From positions 15,062,948-15,126,947 of the forward strand of contig OU612071.1 of the NCBI GenBank assembly GCA_914767715.1: 64,000 nt of DNA, in the 5' to 3' direction. The notes below the pieces were generated by a model that worked only from the letters and a program-made list of their open reading frames with translations, did not search any database and was not told the origin of the DNA. Both the position numbers and the translations under genes were made by a program. The DNA is from Membranipora membranacea. Lineage: Eukaryota > Bryozoa > Gymnolaemata > Cheilostomatida > Membraniporidae. Numbering within the stretch: position 1 is the stretch's first letter; each line of letters begins with the position of its first letter. Below, piece after piece: positions 36,216-47,493 of the stretch.

Positions 36216-36959
36216 TATCATTCCCGGACAACTGGAGACCTAACTATTATTATTTTACATATTATTATATTTACGTCTGACATAATACAACCAGAACTAT
36301 TATATAAAGTATACTGTTGCTGCTTTCAATATCAAATGTTCTTATAAAAGAGTTAACCTCCAAGATTATACAACCAATCCAAAGTTCATTGAGATGAAAT
36401 TACTATCACCAATAATAATCGTCTGTAATGTTGAACAAGTGAATTCATGTATGACAAAACCCATTGTGGGGGTCCGAGGGACCCTGTAAGCCTCCTGACA
36501 GGGTTCAGGCAATGCAGAGTCACCATAGCTGGCCAGGCACATAACCATGGTATCATGTCTTTGGCAACCTGGTGCAGTAAATACAAGCAAAACATTGGAC
36601 TAAGCTTTTAGGTGCAAAACCGGGGTGCTTGTAGGACTATCTGGTGTCATAGGGTAACTCCCTTCAATATAGAAGTACTTGTCATGTATGTGTGAATCTC
36701 AAAATGCCAATATGTATGAATTTTACAGTTCGGAGTGTTTGTAGATAATAGTTAGGTGTTTCTTGTCCAGCTTCACAGGGCAGACATTGCTAGTTAAATC
36801 AATGGAATTTTAAATTAATTTGTCACAGGTTATAAAAAATAATCATCTCATTGCTTTCTTGATAGAGTTAACTTCTTGTAAAATGTTTTTAATTCATATT
36901 ATATATTATTATAATATCATTATATTATCATAAATATATCATTTCTTATTCATATTATA

Positions 36960-37148
36960 TTATATTATCATCAATATTATAATGCTACATATTATTCATA
37001 TTATATATTCTATTATCATAAATATTATAATGCTACATATTATTCATATTATATATTCCATTATCATAAATATTATAATGCTACATATTATTCATATTAT
37101 ATATTATATTATCATAAATGTTATAATGCTACATATTATTCATATTAT
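36960..37148. repeat. AT-rich satellite, unit about 49 bp, four copies
   Basis: TATAATGCTACATATTATTC recurs at about 49-bp spacing, just past the 3' boundary of the inverted duplication. Confidence 0.8.
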
Positions 37149-37384
37149 ATCTGTCCTTGTCGCTCACTATCTTTGTGCACTGGACTTCCTACCGACGTCT
37201 GACATTACCTTTCCGAATGCCTCTTCAATGATCAGAATGACATAGGTAAATTAAAACTAAAAGAGAGAATTATAACTAACCAAATTACGTAAAAATATCA
37301 TTGAAATATCTGAGTACAAAACCATAGTAATTGCAGCATACAAGCAGAAGAAGTTCACGAGCTACGAATTGGTTAAAAAAATCG

Positions 37385-37615
37385 CAAGGGTTTGTCCCTC
37401 CTCCAATCGTGGCGGCGAAATAGTGTGTGCCTTAGGGGGAGGCTGCAATGTCTGCGCCAATTTGCTCTCAGTTTGTAGGCAGGTCGGAGCACACCTGGGG
37501 GTCTAACAACTCCCAGTAGTCACTGGACTGCAGTGGGATTCAAACCCACGACCTTCAACACTTGCATGCTGAAGGACCGGCACTCTGACCACTTAGCCAC
37601 TTCCTACTCCTACTT
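37385..37615 (-). mobile_element. tRNA-derived SINE (family 1)
   Basis: Minus strand: GTGGCTAAGTGGTCAGAG, GGTCGTGGGTTTGAATCCC, then GGTGTGCTCCGACCTGCC to AATTTCGCCGCCACG-like end. Confidence 0.8.
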
Positions 37616-38069
37616 ACAAGTAAGTTTGCTTATGAAGTTTGTGGTACTAATCTTAGTCATTTGTGAGCGAGACCATGCTAAAATGAATCTTGCTGACCAT
37701 GAAGTTAAGTTTTTTACAATTGGCTGCTGCGAATCATGCTTTGGGGAGACTATTTGTCAACAATTCCTGGCTACCAATATAGATACAAATATATAAGGTT
37801 TCCTAAATATATACTGTAATCGCTTCCATTTTTTCAACAGTTTGTCAGACCAATACTCTCAGAGATTTTGCGTTACTAAGCGACTTACCTTACACCGGAA
37901 AGCCATTGTTCCATTACAGCTTACAAAAATCCTCGTTTCTTTTCGTCCCAAGTAATGCCCGCTTCAATATCTAAAGATTTTGAGCATGTGCCAGTCAGCA
38001 TCCGTTAATTGTTCCAGGTCGGCAAGGGTGAATGGCCCGCGACAGCCAAGTCATGTAATACTAGATAAA

Positions 38070-38160
38070 CAGTGTTCCCGGTGGGGCTCTAACCCAGGAC
38101 CATTTGATCCCAAGTCCCACCCCTCTAGCACTGAGCAATCCCTGATCCCTCCTCTTTGAA
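38070..38160 (-). mobile_element. tRNA-like SINE head (family 4)
   Basis: Minus strand GGGATTGCTCAGTGCTAGAG, then TCCTGGGTTAGAGCCCC; B-box slightly off consensus. Confidence 0.5.
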
Positions 38161-38469
38161 TATGGAGTAAATTCAGCAAAACTCTATATTTGTATATAGG
38201 ACGAGAAAAATTGAAAAGTGTTGTGCATGTCTTCATAACAGCTCACATATTGCTAAGTGAATAACTAAAAAAAATGATCTGTTTAAACAGGATGAATTCA
38301 TAAAAGTCAATCAATCCAGCATACTTTCGCTTTATCCTTATGCCTTGACATGGTTACTGTTTGTGGTAAACACAACTTATTAATAAACAACAACCACTTT
38401 AATGAACACAACTTATTCTGAGTTAAGACCATTAGCAATTTATTCACATATGTATTAAACATTGATTTA

Positions 38470-38703
38470 CAGGGCCGTAGTAAAAATGGTAGGGCAGTCA
38501 AAAGTCCGAGGCAAGTCAGAAGCATCACCACTGAGCTCCTTCCCAAGCAATTTGAGACATATAATAAGCAAATGGAAATCCAAGAGGAGCAGATTCAAAC
38601 ATGGATTAGTCAATTATAGTGTTTTAGGCTACTGTATTTAGCTTTGCTAGCTTTAGCTTTAGCTTAGAAGCGCCTCCCTGCCTCCCCTAGAACTAAAGGC
38701 CTG
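38470..38703 (+). mobile_element. MITE, CAGGGCCGTAG family
   Basis: CAGGGCCGTAGTAAAAATGG at left, CCTAGAACTAAAGGCCTG at right; flanks ATTTA and GATTA are at best a decayed duplication. Confidence 0.75.
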
Positions 38704-39003
38704 GATTAATTACACAGGTACACACCTCTACTGGCTGGCGAGTGAGTATTGAGAATTTTCCCACAATCTCCTGAATTGATAATTCTTTTGTGGTGACGAT
38801 CTAGATTCGCCTTCTCTTGGATGTGGCGGCCATCTTGATCCTCTCGAACTCCTAGTGGGCAGTCTCAGTTGAGAGCCTTGCAGAAAGTGCACACCAGTAA
38901 CTTACTGTGGATTTTGAATTTGAGGTTTTTTTTAATCAATCAGGTGTATTCTTTAAAATATTGTTATCAAGTAGGGATGTTCAATTAAATGAGTGATGGT
39001 CTT

Positions 39004-39444
39004 CAACAAGAGAAGAATGGAAATATCTGGAGATCTGGAGATGTACATTTAGTTCATCAAGTTTGAGTATTGATAACCTAGTTTCGTAACCATCCGATAT
39101 TTATAAGCATCCCATACTTGACAGCAATAATTAATTCTGAGGTAATAATTTGTATCATGATCCTCTTTCAGCGATAGGCACTATATATTTCAACTCCCCA
39201 CAGTGTTTTGAAGTCTGTATGCTCCTATGATGAATAAAATTAATATCTATCTATCTATCTATCAGCAGCAAATTTTAATCACCAATTTGCATCAAATGAG
39301 AAGACAACTCGGTATTTCTATTGAGTTGCGACATTTGCGACGTTAGTGGGTGCAAGTATTTGCAACGTTTAGAAAAATTGCGATGTTATAAAAACCCTTC
39401 GTTGCGACAATTTTGGGATTGCGACGTTAGTGGAACGCTAGATT
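39004..39444 (+). repeat. Inverted repeat, left copy (partner 46960-47400)
   Basis: About 440 bp nearly identical in reverse to 46960-47400, including a (TATC)n tract near 39246 and the distinctive TTGCGACATTTGCGACG and CCCTTCGTTGCGACAATT sequences. No coding capacity; the mobile family is unknown. Confidence 0.8.
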
Positions 39445-39449
39445 GCGAT

Positions 39450-40385
39450 GTTTAGACGTTTGCGGCATCTGTGTTCAACAGGGTCCATTCGCAAAATAGA
39501 CAATACCTATACATAGGGCTGAGATCTTGTATGATACATGCCATCAATATCCTTGTCTGATTTTGATACGTAAGGGCACTGTGTTATATATAAAAAAATC
39601 TAATTCAGCATTAAAATCCTTACCTTACTTCGCATCATTCCAATAAAAAATTGGCCTCTTTGGAAAAATACTCTCATTGGAATGTTCGTCAGAAAAATAG
39701 TAAGTTTTTTGTCTCTGTCCGATGACCGAGATATAAAGGTGCTTCAAGGGCACGGACGCCATAATCAGCACCAATCTGCTCTCAGTTAGCAGATTTTCGA
39801 TGTTCTGTGATGATTAGAAATGGAAATGAAAAGCAAAAGACGTTCGACAGTTTGATTTTTTCAGGATAACTTTTTTGCAGTGAACAACAATAAACTAAAA
39901 TGGAGCTATAATATAGCTTCTATAGGTATCAGATGTACCTGAGAACTTAAATTTTACTTAGGCCATTATCGCCAGCAGATTTTGTATCATTTATAATAGT
40001 CAAGAGGAGATAATCACTAACAGGCATAATTTGATTTAAGTCACTGAGCATTCACCCTAGTCGTAAAAATCAAAAAATATTCGATGTGACATTAATTTAG
40101 AGTGTCAAAACAGATTTGGGATAATGAAATAAAAACAGAAAGTTTTGAAGTATCTTTTCAACATCAAGGATGAAACAGCTCCCATATAACTGTCATGCTA
40201 ACAGGTTTTTACAAGAATGTTTCTCCTCTTTATTGCTATTACAGATCTTTGTTATCCAGCTTACACCACCAGTTTACTGCAGTGATGACCAGGCAAGGAA
40301 AAGTCATCAATCACTGAATTATCAGTCAGCGTCCGGGTGTTTGCCTGTCCACTCCCCCCCATCGACATGTAAAACTTTTTTATAA
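39450..40385. other. No gene seen
   Basis: Includes a SINE family 1 scrap near 39750-39800 and a segment (40060-40210) similar to 48850-48970. The frame at 40170-40385 has a hydrophobic stretch but no supporting splice structure. Confidence 0.4.
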
Positions 40386-41163
40386 CCTACTAAATCAAAC
40401 AGCAAATGGGGTGAGAGGTCTCTGTTGTGAAGGGGAATTAAACTGTTCAGCAGGTAATTCAGATACTGATACTTCATTTTTAAGTATCCCATTTAACTTG
40501 ATGGGAGTTGAGGCAGGGTTTTGGTTCGATCCCATGAATGGTCTAGAGCTCATCCATGCAACTTGGTGCCTTTAGGCAGGAAAGTGAGACAGCTATCACC
40601 TAAGACCTTGGCCTATCTAGCTGTTCCTTTGATTTTTGTACTATATATACTATATTTCTTTCCATTACAAGCATTATATTTTATCTGTCTTATAAGTAGA
40701 ATGGTAAACAATAAACTTTTAAATGGCTTTGGGTGATCAATGATTGGTCCTGGAGTTAGTGAGAGAACTTACTATTCAGAGCTAGACGTTAGATGCCAAA
40801 AAAGGTGAAAGTTTGTGTGATTGGGGAAAACTATATTGACTAATTAGATTACTGGGCCTTCTGTATTGTAGGCCTATCAATGTATTCAACAGTGCTGATA
40901 TTAGTTAGGTTTAGCAATATTTTGAGGTCACAACTTTTCCTTCATACTCATATTTAACAATCATTTTTGTTTTATATTTGTTACATTTTCATGTTTTTGT
41001 TGCTAGTTGTTAAATTTTGAAGAACTTCACTTGTTGACTGTGATTAAAGGAGGTTTGAATCAAATAGCGAGTTTATTTGTATTTTTTCCACCAAAAAATG
41101 TAATAATGCCATTATTTTTGGTGATAAAAATGATATTCTACATATTGTAAGCATAATAAGTAT

Positions 41164-41889
41164 ACCCTATAGGAGCTTAATTTAGCTAGAGTTTAATTTC
41201 GCTATCTGGACCTGGTACTAAATTTCGCTAGTAGGCTTACTAGTGAAAATAAAAAAAAAATGTCCAAGCTATAAATCTCCATTTGATCGCAAGGCAGGCA
41301 CTTAGACCACTACACCACGCTAGCTCAGTGGCGTATATTAGCACTCACGGCCCACGAATTTCCGTGAGTGGCTGAATAGCTCAGTGTGTAGAACGTCTGC
41401 CTAATAATCACTGTTTAAAAGATTGTTGTGGGTTCAAATCCCATCGAGGTCAGTTTTTTTTTCAAATTAATGCTTTATAACTGGAACATTTTTACCGTAA
41501 TCTTCTACTGCTATTGAGTTGTTTTCTGAAAGTACCCAACAGCTCAGTGAGCTATTGAAATACCTCTCTGCTTGCACTATTTTGCTACCGAAATGCAAAT
41601 ATTTCCGTGTGGGAGGGCGCTTAAGCGCCCCTCCCACACCCTCCCCGCCACGCCTACGGCGTGTGGATCGGGCTGTGCCCGATCATTATGCTCATCTCTA
41701 AAAAGTCAGTGAGTGAAATTTTTTAGAATATACGCCCCTGCGCTAGCTTGGTGTATTCCTGTATAATTGTACATTGTTTATGAAACTATGGTGAGTGAGT
41801 TTAATTTAAGATACACTAAATTTCGCAACCTAGGCCACAATGCGAAAAGCGAATCCTAAATGCTGCGAAAACTAAACTCCTATAGGGTA
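41164..41889. mobile_element. Non-autonomous DNA transposon, TIR ACCCTATAGGAG
   Basis: Ends ACCCTATAGGAGCTTAA and AAACTCCTATAGGGT are inverted. Flanks ATAAGTAT and ATAAGCAT suggest an 8-bp target duplication. The paralogous site near 59510 in copy 2 lacks it. It carries a nested element at 41326-41740 and a minus-strand tRNA-like head near 41280-41325. Confidence 0.8.
41326..41740. mobile_element. hAT-type non-autonomous element, nested, TSD CGCTAGCT
   Basis: Ends CAGTGGCGTATATT and its near-complement AATATACGCCCCTG match the hAT CAGxGGCG terminus, and an exact 8-bp duplication CGCTAGCT flanks it (41318-41325, 41741-41748). Inside are a plus-strand tRNA-like sequence (41370-41455: GAATAGCTCAGTGTGTAG, GGGTTCAAATCCC) and a GC-rich palindromic stretch at 41612-41690. 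Confidence 0.85.
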
Positions 41890-42010
41890 ATAAGCATAGC
41901 ATTGTAAGATAGTTTTGGTAATGCAAAAATTTATAATTTTTCCGGCTTGGTTTTTCTATGGATGAATGATCAGGTTCGTACAAATATCTGGAGAGATTTC
42001 AATAATTCAA

Positions 42011-44570
42011 TTAGTGAGCTCCACATATGCAGTCCTGACGGTATAGGTCTACATAGGATTTGCGTAGCCCTCCATTTTCTACACGAGAATAAGGCAGTTG
42101 GACTAAAGGTCCAGATTCCACACATTGTCTGCCACGAAGAACCTCAGATACGGCTCCTGAATCACCTGTCAATATCAATTTAACATTACAAGTTTATAAA
42201 AATCAAGTTTGAATAGCTTTACCTCACTGAGTCACTGAAAGGGCATTTCAAAGAGGGACATTCATAATGACAGTTACAACTGAAGCTTAAATGACCACAG
42301 ACAAGATAATGTATTTATACTGCAGTAGCAAAAATCAAGCTATTTATCAACAACTCATAATATTTTAGTCACAACTATATTGATAATAATTTTTATATAC
42401 AATTCATTGGATAAGAGCCCAAATCCATTAACAGTATGAGTAGTGACCAAATAGGGACCTGCAGCTCTCAGATTGAGAAGCTCAAATCCAAACCCCTACA
42501 CCGCCCTGCCAAAAAAATGTTCATTGTGTTTTACATTTGTTTTTACCCTCAAATTTGGGGCAGCATTGATGATAGGCAGAATATCGAATGCTGACCATGA
42601 GTCACTCTTCACATACCTGGACACCTGCCGTGGCAGATCTTAATTGTTACCGGTTGCTCTGGCAAGTCAGTAAATTTGCTGTTCCCCAACAACTCTCTCA
42701 AGGGGACCTCTCTTTCTTCATGACAGCAGCCCAATTGTTGACCCTCAACACATATTGGTGTGCTAAGGCTTCTCTTGTTTCGCTTCTCCGTCGCTTGATG
42801 AGGTTGGTTAGGTTTTTTTTCCATCAGATCAACTAGCTTTGTGACGCTAGATACGCTCCCAGATCCTTGGTGCTCTTCTGCAGAAAAAAAACAACTTTCT
42901 ATTTATTAAAAATCATAATAAAGAATGTATGTATAAAGTGATATATAGACAATAATATAATATTATAAACTACATATATTTATGAGTGTGTTGACATATA
43001 CGACCAGTTGCAGTGAAGTTGAGTTATTCAAAATCACAGTATAAATGTTGTCCTTGCCAGGGGACCTGATAGAATAATTTGACGATGATCAGATAATCCT
43101 GGATTCTTTAGGACCAAGGACCAGCATTTGAAGCAGCCATCTTGGGAGGAGCAGCAGTATTCTCTGCATACTTGCCAAGTAATCTAAATACAAAATAGGG
43201 AGATTCCATTTTACGGCGATACTGCACCACAACGTGGTGCTTCGAGGGTGCGAAGCACCCGAGTCACCCACCTGGGGGTTTGGGGGCGGTGTGAGGCCCC
43301 CAACGGGATACGGGGCGGAGCCCCGTCTGCAGAAACGGAGCCCCGTCTGCAGAAGCTCTGAGAGCATTTCAAGCCACTAGGAAGGGCTAAAAAGGTATAT
43401 TTGACCCCAAATAATTTCATGTTTGTACTAGTACTAAAATATCAAACTGAGGTGAAATACTTCAAACAATTACATACATGCCTTTACATTGTCAATGTCC
43501 AGTATCAAACACCCCATTGGCAAAGTAGAGGCATGTAAGTCCCAGGGGCCTTTGCCTGTCAAGACAGGCTACAAGTGCCCATGCATCATCAAGATCTGAA
43601 AATGTGCTCAGTCACAGCAGGCTACTTTATTTTTGTTTGACTAACATTAAATATGTTTCAAAGTCTTTGGTCCGAGATTTGTTTAATTGTAGTGGACCTA
43701 CCTTTGGAATTGTTAGGTTTCTATTTTCCTTCACTTAAATTTAACTAGAGTAGACAGTGAGTACAAAATTAATACTAAAAAATGTGTGATCTGAAAGGAA
43801 ATGAAAACTAAAGGTATGCATTTGACTAGCTACTTTATATTGTGACCAATGACAGTCAGTGTTGTGAGTTATGAGAGGATGCTATTGGTCATTTACAATA
43901 ATAGGCTGAATCTTAACAAAACAGGTAAATTTGTTAGGATTGTTAAATTTGATAATTCCTTTCAATTTTGTGTGCAAAGACCTTAACAGTAACTAGTCAA
44001 CAACAACATGTGCTTGGATAACTATCAAAAAATTGCGATTGGACTGTTTTCTCTAAAATCTGGAGGAAATAGTGAGATTTACAAAAAGTGGGAGGTGGGT
44101 GTGAAAATCTGGAGGGTCACGCCTAAATCGGGAGACTTGGCAAGTATGATTCTCTGCTTTTTTCTTTTCTCCTAGGATTTTGGGCAACTTGGTGGTGTCT
44201 TGAAGGAGCTTTCATTTTAAATTTGTTTAATAATTTAAACAATGTCACAAACGAAGCTCTGTCATTTTTTTGTTTTCAGATGAAATTAACACTTTTAAAG
44301 CAGACTGCTCTTACCAAGCAAACAAGAACCACAAATTAAATGAAACTCTAGGCACCATGTTCTTTTAAAAACATGATTCAACAAGCTCAACTAGTGTTGT
44401 GGATGAGAAGTACCTGTAACCAAAGTTTTGCCCAGAGGCGATGTAGTCATTAGATGCCCTTCTTTCTCATTGCTATCTTGTTCGTCTTTCGATGACAGAA
44501 AAGGCTCAGGATATCCAATAGCACTGCCCAGAACTGCTAGAATAACAATGAACTGAAATGTTGATCCCAT
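42011..44570 (-). CDS. Gene C2: secreted cystine-knot (TGF-beta-like) ligand with furin site
   Basis: Model: exons 44570-44414, 42877-42617 and 42165-42011; 573 nt, 190 residues, both introns phase 1. I take the second in-frame ATG because it starts a clear signal peptide (MGSTFQFIVILAVLGSAIG) and lies 68-74 nt from a TATA box. Residues 20-88 form a short acidic/Gln-rich propeptide ending RNKR, a furin site. The mature part (89-190) has C95, C103-C104, CxGxC at 134-138, C154 and CxC at 185-187, ending CGAH; 29 residues separate CC from CxGxC as in A and B. The alternative phase-0 junction at exon 1 runs into a stop, supporting this model. A propeptide of about 70 residues is far shorter than usual for TGF-beta ligands. 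A single Cys at 154 replaces the usual CC. Intron 1 carries a 982-bp transposon. PDGF/VEGF-like is the alternative. Confidence 0.85.
43167..44148. mobile_element. Non-autonomous hAT-like element in gene C2 intron 1
   Basis: 982 bp. Perfect 14-bp terminal inverted repeats CATACTTGCCAAGT / ACTTGGCAAGTATG and an exact 8-bp duplication ATTCTCTG (43159-43166, 44149-44156). Gene C3 has a single uninterrupted ATTCTCTG at the same place (about 60751-60758). No transposase; 43205-43365 is a GC-rich, hairpin-prone block. Confidence 0.9.
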
Positions 44571-44637
44571 ATTGGAGACTGTTGGATGCTGTTTCGCTTC
44601 CAAAGAATTGAATGTCTGCTTCTTGAAAAGATACTGC

Positions 44638-44644
44638 TTTTATA
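44638..44644 (-). promoter_or_regulatory. TATA box of gene C2
   Basis: CTATAAAAGC on the minus strand, about 70 nt before the ATG, conserved in C3. Confidence 0.65.
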
Positions 44645-44859
44645 GGCACAGTGGTATTAACAGTCTGGTTGCTACGCATTGAGAGCAAGTATATTACAAA
44701 AACTTTGATATCAGTTTTTTTTACCTTACCAATTGCTACATAATATGAAAATAATGAATAGTAATCACATCAATATAGCAATAAATAACAATCAAGTGCC
44801 TTAATCACAAAGTTGAATTTTTTTCGGAGATGGTTTAAAAAAATAAGGATGGTGATTTA

Positions 44860-46530
44860 AATTCAGCTTACTATCAAGTATTGTTCCGAGATATTTAAAA
44901 TGATCAACTCTATCTACTATAGTTTTGTTTAAAATCAGATCATCACAAGAGGGGGGTAAATCTCATATTACTAAAAACATTTCTTTGGTTTTACCTTCTT
45001 TTATAATGAGCTCATTATCAGTACACCAGCGAATCGAATGATCACTGGCTTGTTGGAGGGAAGAATGCTCATCACTATGTAGCAGCTCAATCAGTACAGC
45101 ATCATCAGCATAGTTAAGTAGGTGGTAGTTGTCAGCTGCTGGAGATGGCATGTGCTGTATGTACATGGTGAATAGCACAGGGCTTAGGACTCATCCCTGT
45201 GGGCTGCCTATAGATGTTGGAAGGGATGACGACATACCGTCATTATTGATGACCCGCTGAGATCATCCTGTTAGGAAGAATGTAGATGGTGTTTATAATG
45301 TTGTCATCGAGTTGAGCCTTCACGAGCCCACCGATTAGTATTCGTGGGTCAAGGGTGTTAAATGCATTTGTGGAGTCAATAAATAGGCAGTGTACATAGT
45401 TTTGGCACTGGTATCAAGAAGAGCAGAGACAATGGCAGTGAGGTAAGCCACTGCATCCTCAGTCGATCACTGGGACCAGTAAGCGAATTGGGAACTGTCA
45501 TGCAATCCAGGTTTGACGAATCTGAGCAGTAAGCGTTCAAATGTCTTATCAATTAGTCTTTGACCTTGACCCGGATTTTGATGTTGGAAATTTTCCATAC
45601 AGATGGAATTTAAGGGCCTGCTATACAGGCCGATGTTTGGCATCTATTAGCATCGACATAGGCTACGATGGGATCAACCTGTGCTCAACGATGTGCATCG
45701 TATGCATCTATAGGCAACACCGGTCTGTTGGTGTTTCAGTCGACTTAGTCGGTCGATCCTCTCTTTTCATTGGCTGATGGGTTTATAGCAGTAACGCGCA
45801 AAAAGTATATGGACTATTATTGTCTGTGATTGGTTAATAATGAGTCATGATTGTTAAATGGCCATACTGGGATATATAATCAGTCGACCACAACGTTGGC
45901 TGCATCTGCACGTGTAGCACATGTTACGATATTAGCATCGAGCACGGGTTGTTTGTAAGATGCAAAACATCGGCCCATGTAGCATGGCCATTACCTTGCA
46001 TCACAATTTTATTGAAGAGCCAACGCAGTGGTTGACCCAGCGCATAAGCCCCAACCTTCAGTAATTTTCCTAGAATACAGTCAGGCCTTGTGCTTTTGCT
46101 ACATTTCACTCCCCTTAGGGCAGTAGTTACCTCCTCAACATTGAAAGTCTGAGCATTTTCAGACGACAATGGTGGGATTTCTGGTGTTGTGAACTCAGTC
46201 GAGTTTAGAAATCATTCAGGGTATCAGGGTCTAGCTTTCAATCCTTATCTTGTCCCTTGAGCTTCAACATAGGTTTAAGCTTCTTCCATGATCCTCTATC
46301 AGAAGTATCAAAGGGCTGTTCTACTTTCTTACCATGGGAATGTTTTGCTTGTCGAATTTCTGATCGTAATTTAGGTTTAAGTGAGGCCAGTAGGAGTTTC
46401 ATTGCCAGTTGAGAGAGCATAATGCGTGGCTGCTAGAAACTTCTGGATTTCTCCATTAACCCATGGCTTGTCATGATAAAATACACTTTCCACAGCTGGT
46501 ACACATTCATCTATTGTTCAACTTATTAAC
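44860..46530 (-). pseudogene. Second dead LINE (interrupted)
   Basis: Minus-strand remnants: 46420-46238 and 46169-45924 (linker and start of the polymerase, KSTRPDCILGKLLK), and 45178-44963 (PVLFTMYIQHMP, catalytic YADD in NYADDAVLI). The GSPQG motif just upstream is followed by a stop. Split by a MITE at 45615-45989. Absent from the C3 copy. Confidence 0.75.
45615..45989. mobile_element. MITE inserted in the LINE remnant
   Basis: Inverted ends GGCCTGCTATACAGGCCGAT and its near-complement (ATCGGCCCATGTAGCATGGCC region), about 375 bp. It interrupts the polymerase frame between MQGNGHATW-type and KFP-type sequence. Confidence 0.65.
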
Positions 46531-46959
46531 TGATAGAAAATCAGTATTAATTGTATTTAGCCCCCATCTGTGGGGTTATAAGTCTGGGGGGATGGGAAGT
46601 CAGCTGGGGGCTAAGAAGATTATTATCTGTATTACGGACAAAACTGCTCACTCAATGCCTGGGATATTCCTGGCCTGCAAAGAAAATTTTTACCATAATT
46701 TATTATTTTGAATTAACCTTAAAGGTATTCCAGTTGCTCCCCCTTCAGCTGCAGGAAAAAACTTTGAAGATTCTTTGGCTTGCGGAAAATGCACACCATT
46801 AACTTACTGTGGATCTTGAATTGGAGTGGGCATTTCTTGTTGGTCTTTTTTTTGCAAAGAGTGGTTTCCAGGCAGAAATCATGCGGTAAAGAATAAAATG
46901 TTTTGATACATTTTTTGGATATTTCACCTTCCTGCTTAATAGGATCTGAGATATCATAT

Positions 46960-47400
46960 CTAGCGTTCCACCAACGTCGCAATCCCAAAATTGTCGCAAC
47001 GAAGGGTTTTTATAACATCGCAATTTTTCGAAACGTCGCAAATACTTGCACCCACTAACGTCGCAAATGTCGCAACTCAATAGAAATACCGAGTTGTCTT
47101 CTTATTTGATGCAAATTGGTGATTAAAATTTGCTGCTGATAGATAGATAGATAGATATTAACTTTATTCATCATAGGAGCGTACAGACTTCAAAACACTG
47201 TGGGGAGTTGAAATATATAGTGCCTATCGCTGAAAGAGGATCATGATACAAATTATGACCTCAGAATTAATTATTGCTGTCAAGTATTGGATGCTTATAA
47301 ATATCGGATGGTTACGAAACTAGATTATCAATACTCAAACTTGATGAACTAAATGTACATCTCCAGATCTCCAGATGTTTCCGTTCTTCTCTTGTTGGTG
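46960..47400 (-). repeat. Inverted repeat, right copy (partner 39004-39444)
   Basis: Reverse copy of the left repeat with few differences. It interrupts another repeat whose uninterrupted form is at about 48975-49180 (GGATCTGAGATACCATCGG). Confidence 0.8.
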
Positions 47401-47493
47401 AATCGGCATTCACTAACCTGTCGGCGTCCTAATCTTCGCCAAAACTTTTATTGCCATGAATGAAATCTGTTCTTTATACCTGAAGTCTATGTC

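Larger units (their letters stand above)
27870..36870 (+). repeat. Right arm of the large inverted duplication (carries gene B)
   Basis: Mirror of 10440-16840. The upstream part (27895-29043) keeps the A-side sequence, including a conserved acceptor-like TTTACAG/TTTAACAG about 60 nt before the ATG in both copies, hinting at a spliced 5' leader. Confidence 0.8.
40385..44860 (-). repeat. Segmental duplication, copy 1 (carries gene C2)
   Basis: Aligns in the same orientation with 58755-61700, starting at AAATCAAACAGCAAATGGGG. Copy 1 is longer mainly because of two transposon insertions (41164-41889 and 43167-44148). Confidence 0.85.

Noticed and set aside
40170-40571. Frame with hydrophobic start and a following Cys-containing frame (LCCEGELNCSAG)
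   Set aside because: The paralogous stretch at 58631-58852 does not keep the frame or a start, and no splice partners were found. Treated as duplicated non-coding DNA.
41947-42183. Plus-strand frames over the last exons of C2 and C3 (also 59580-59816)
   Set aside because: Antisense shadows of the 155-nt minus-strand exons, whose frame, phase and cysteines match genes A and B.
42588-42836. Plus-strand frames over exon 2 of C2 and C3 (also 60185-60433)
   Set aside because: Antisense shadows of the furin-site and knot exon.
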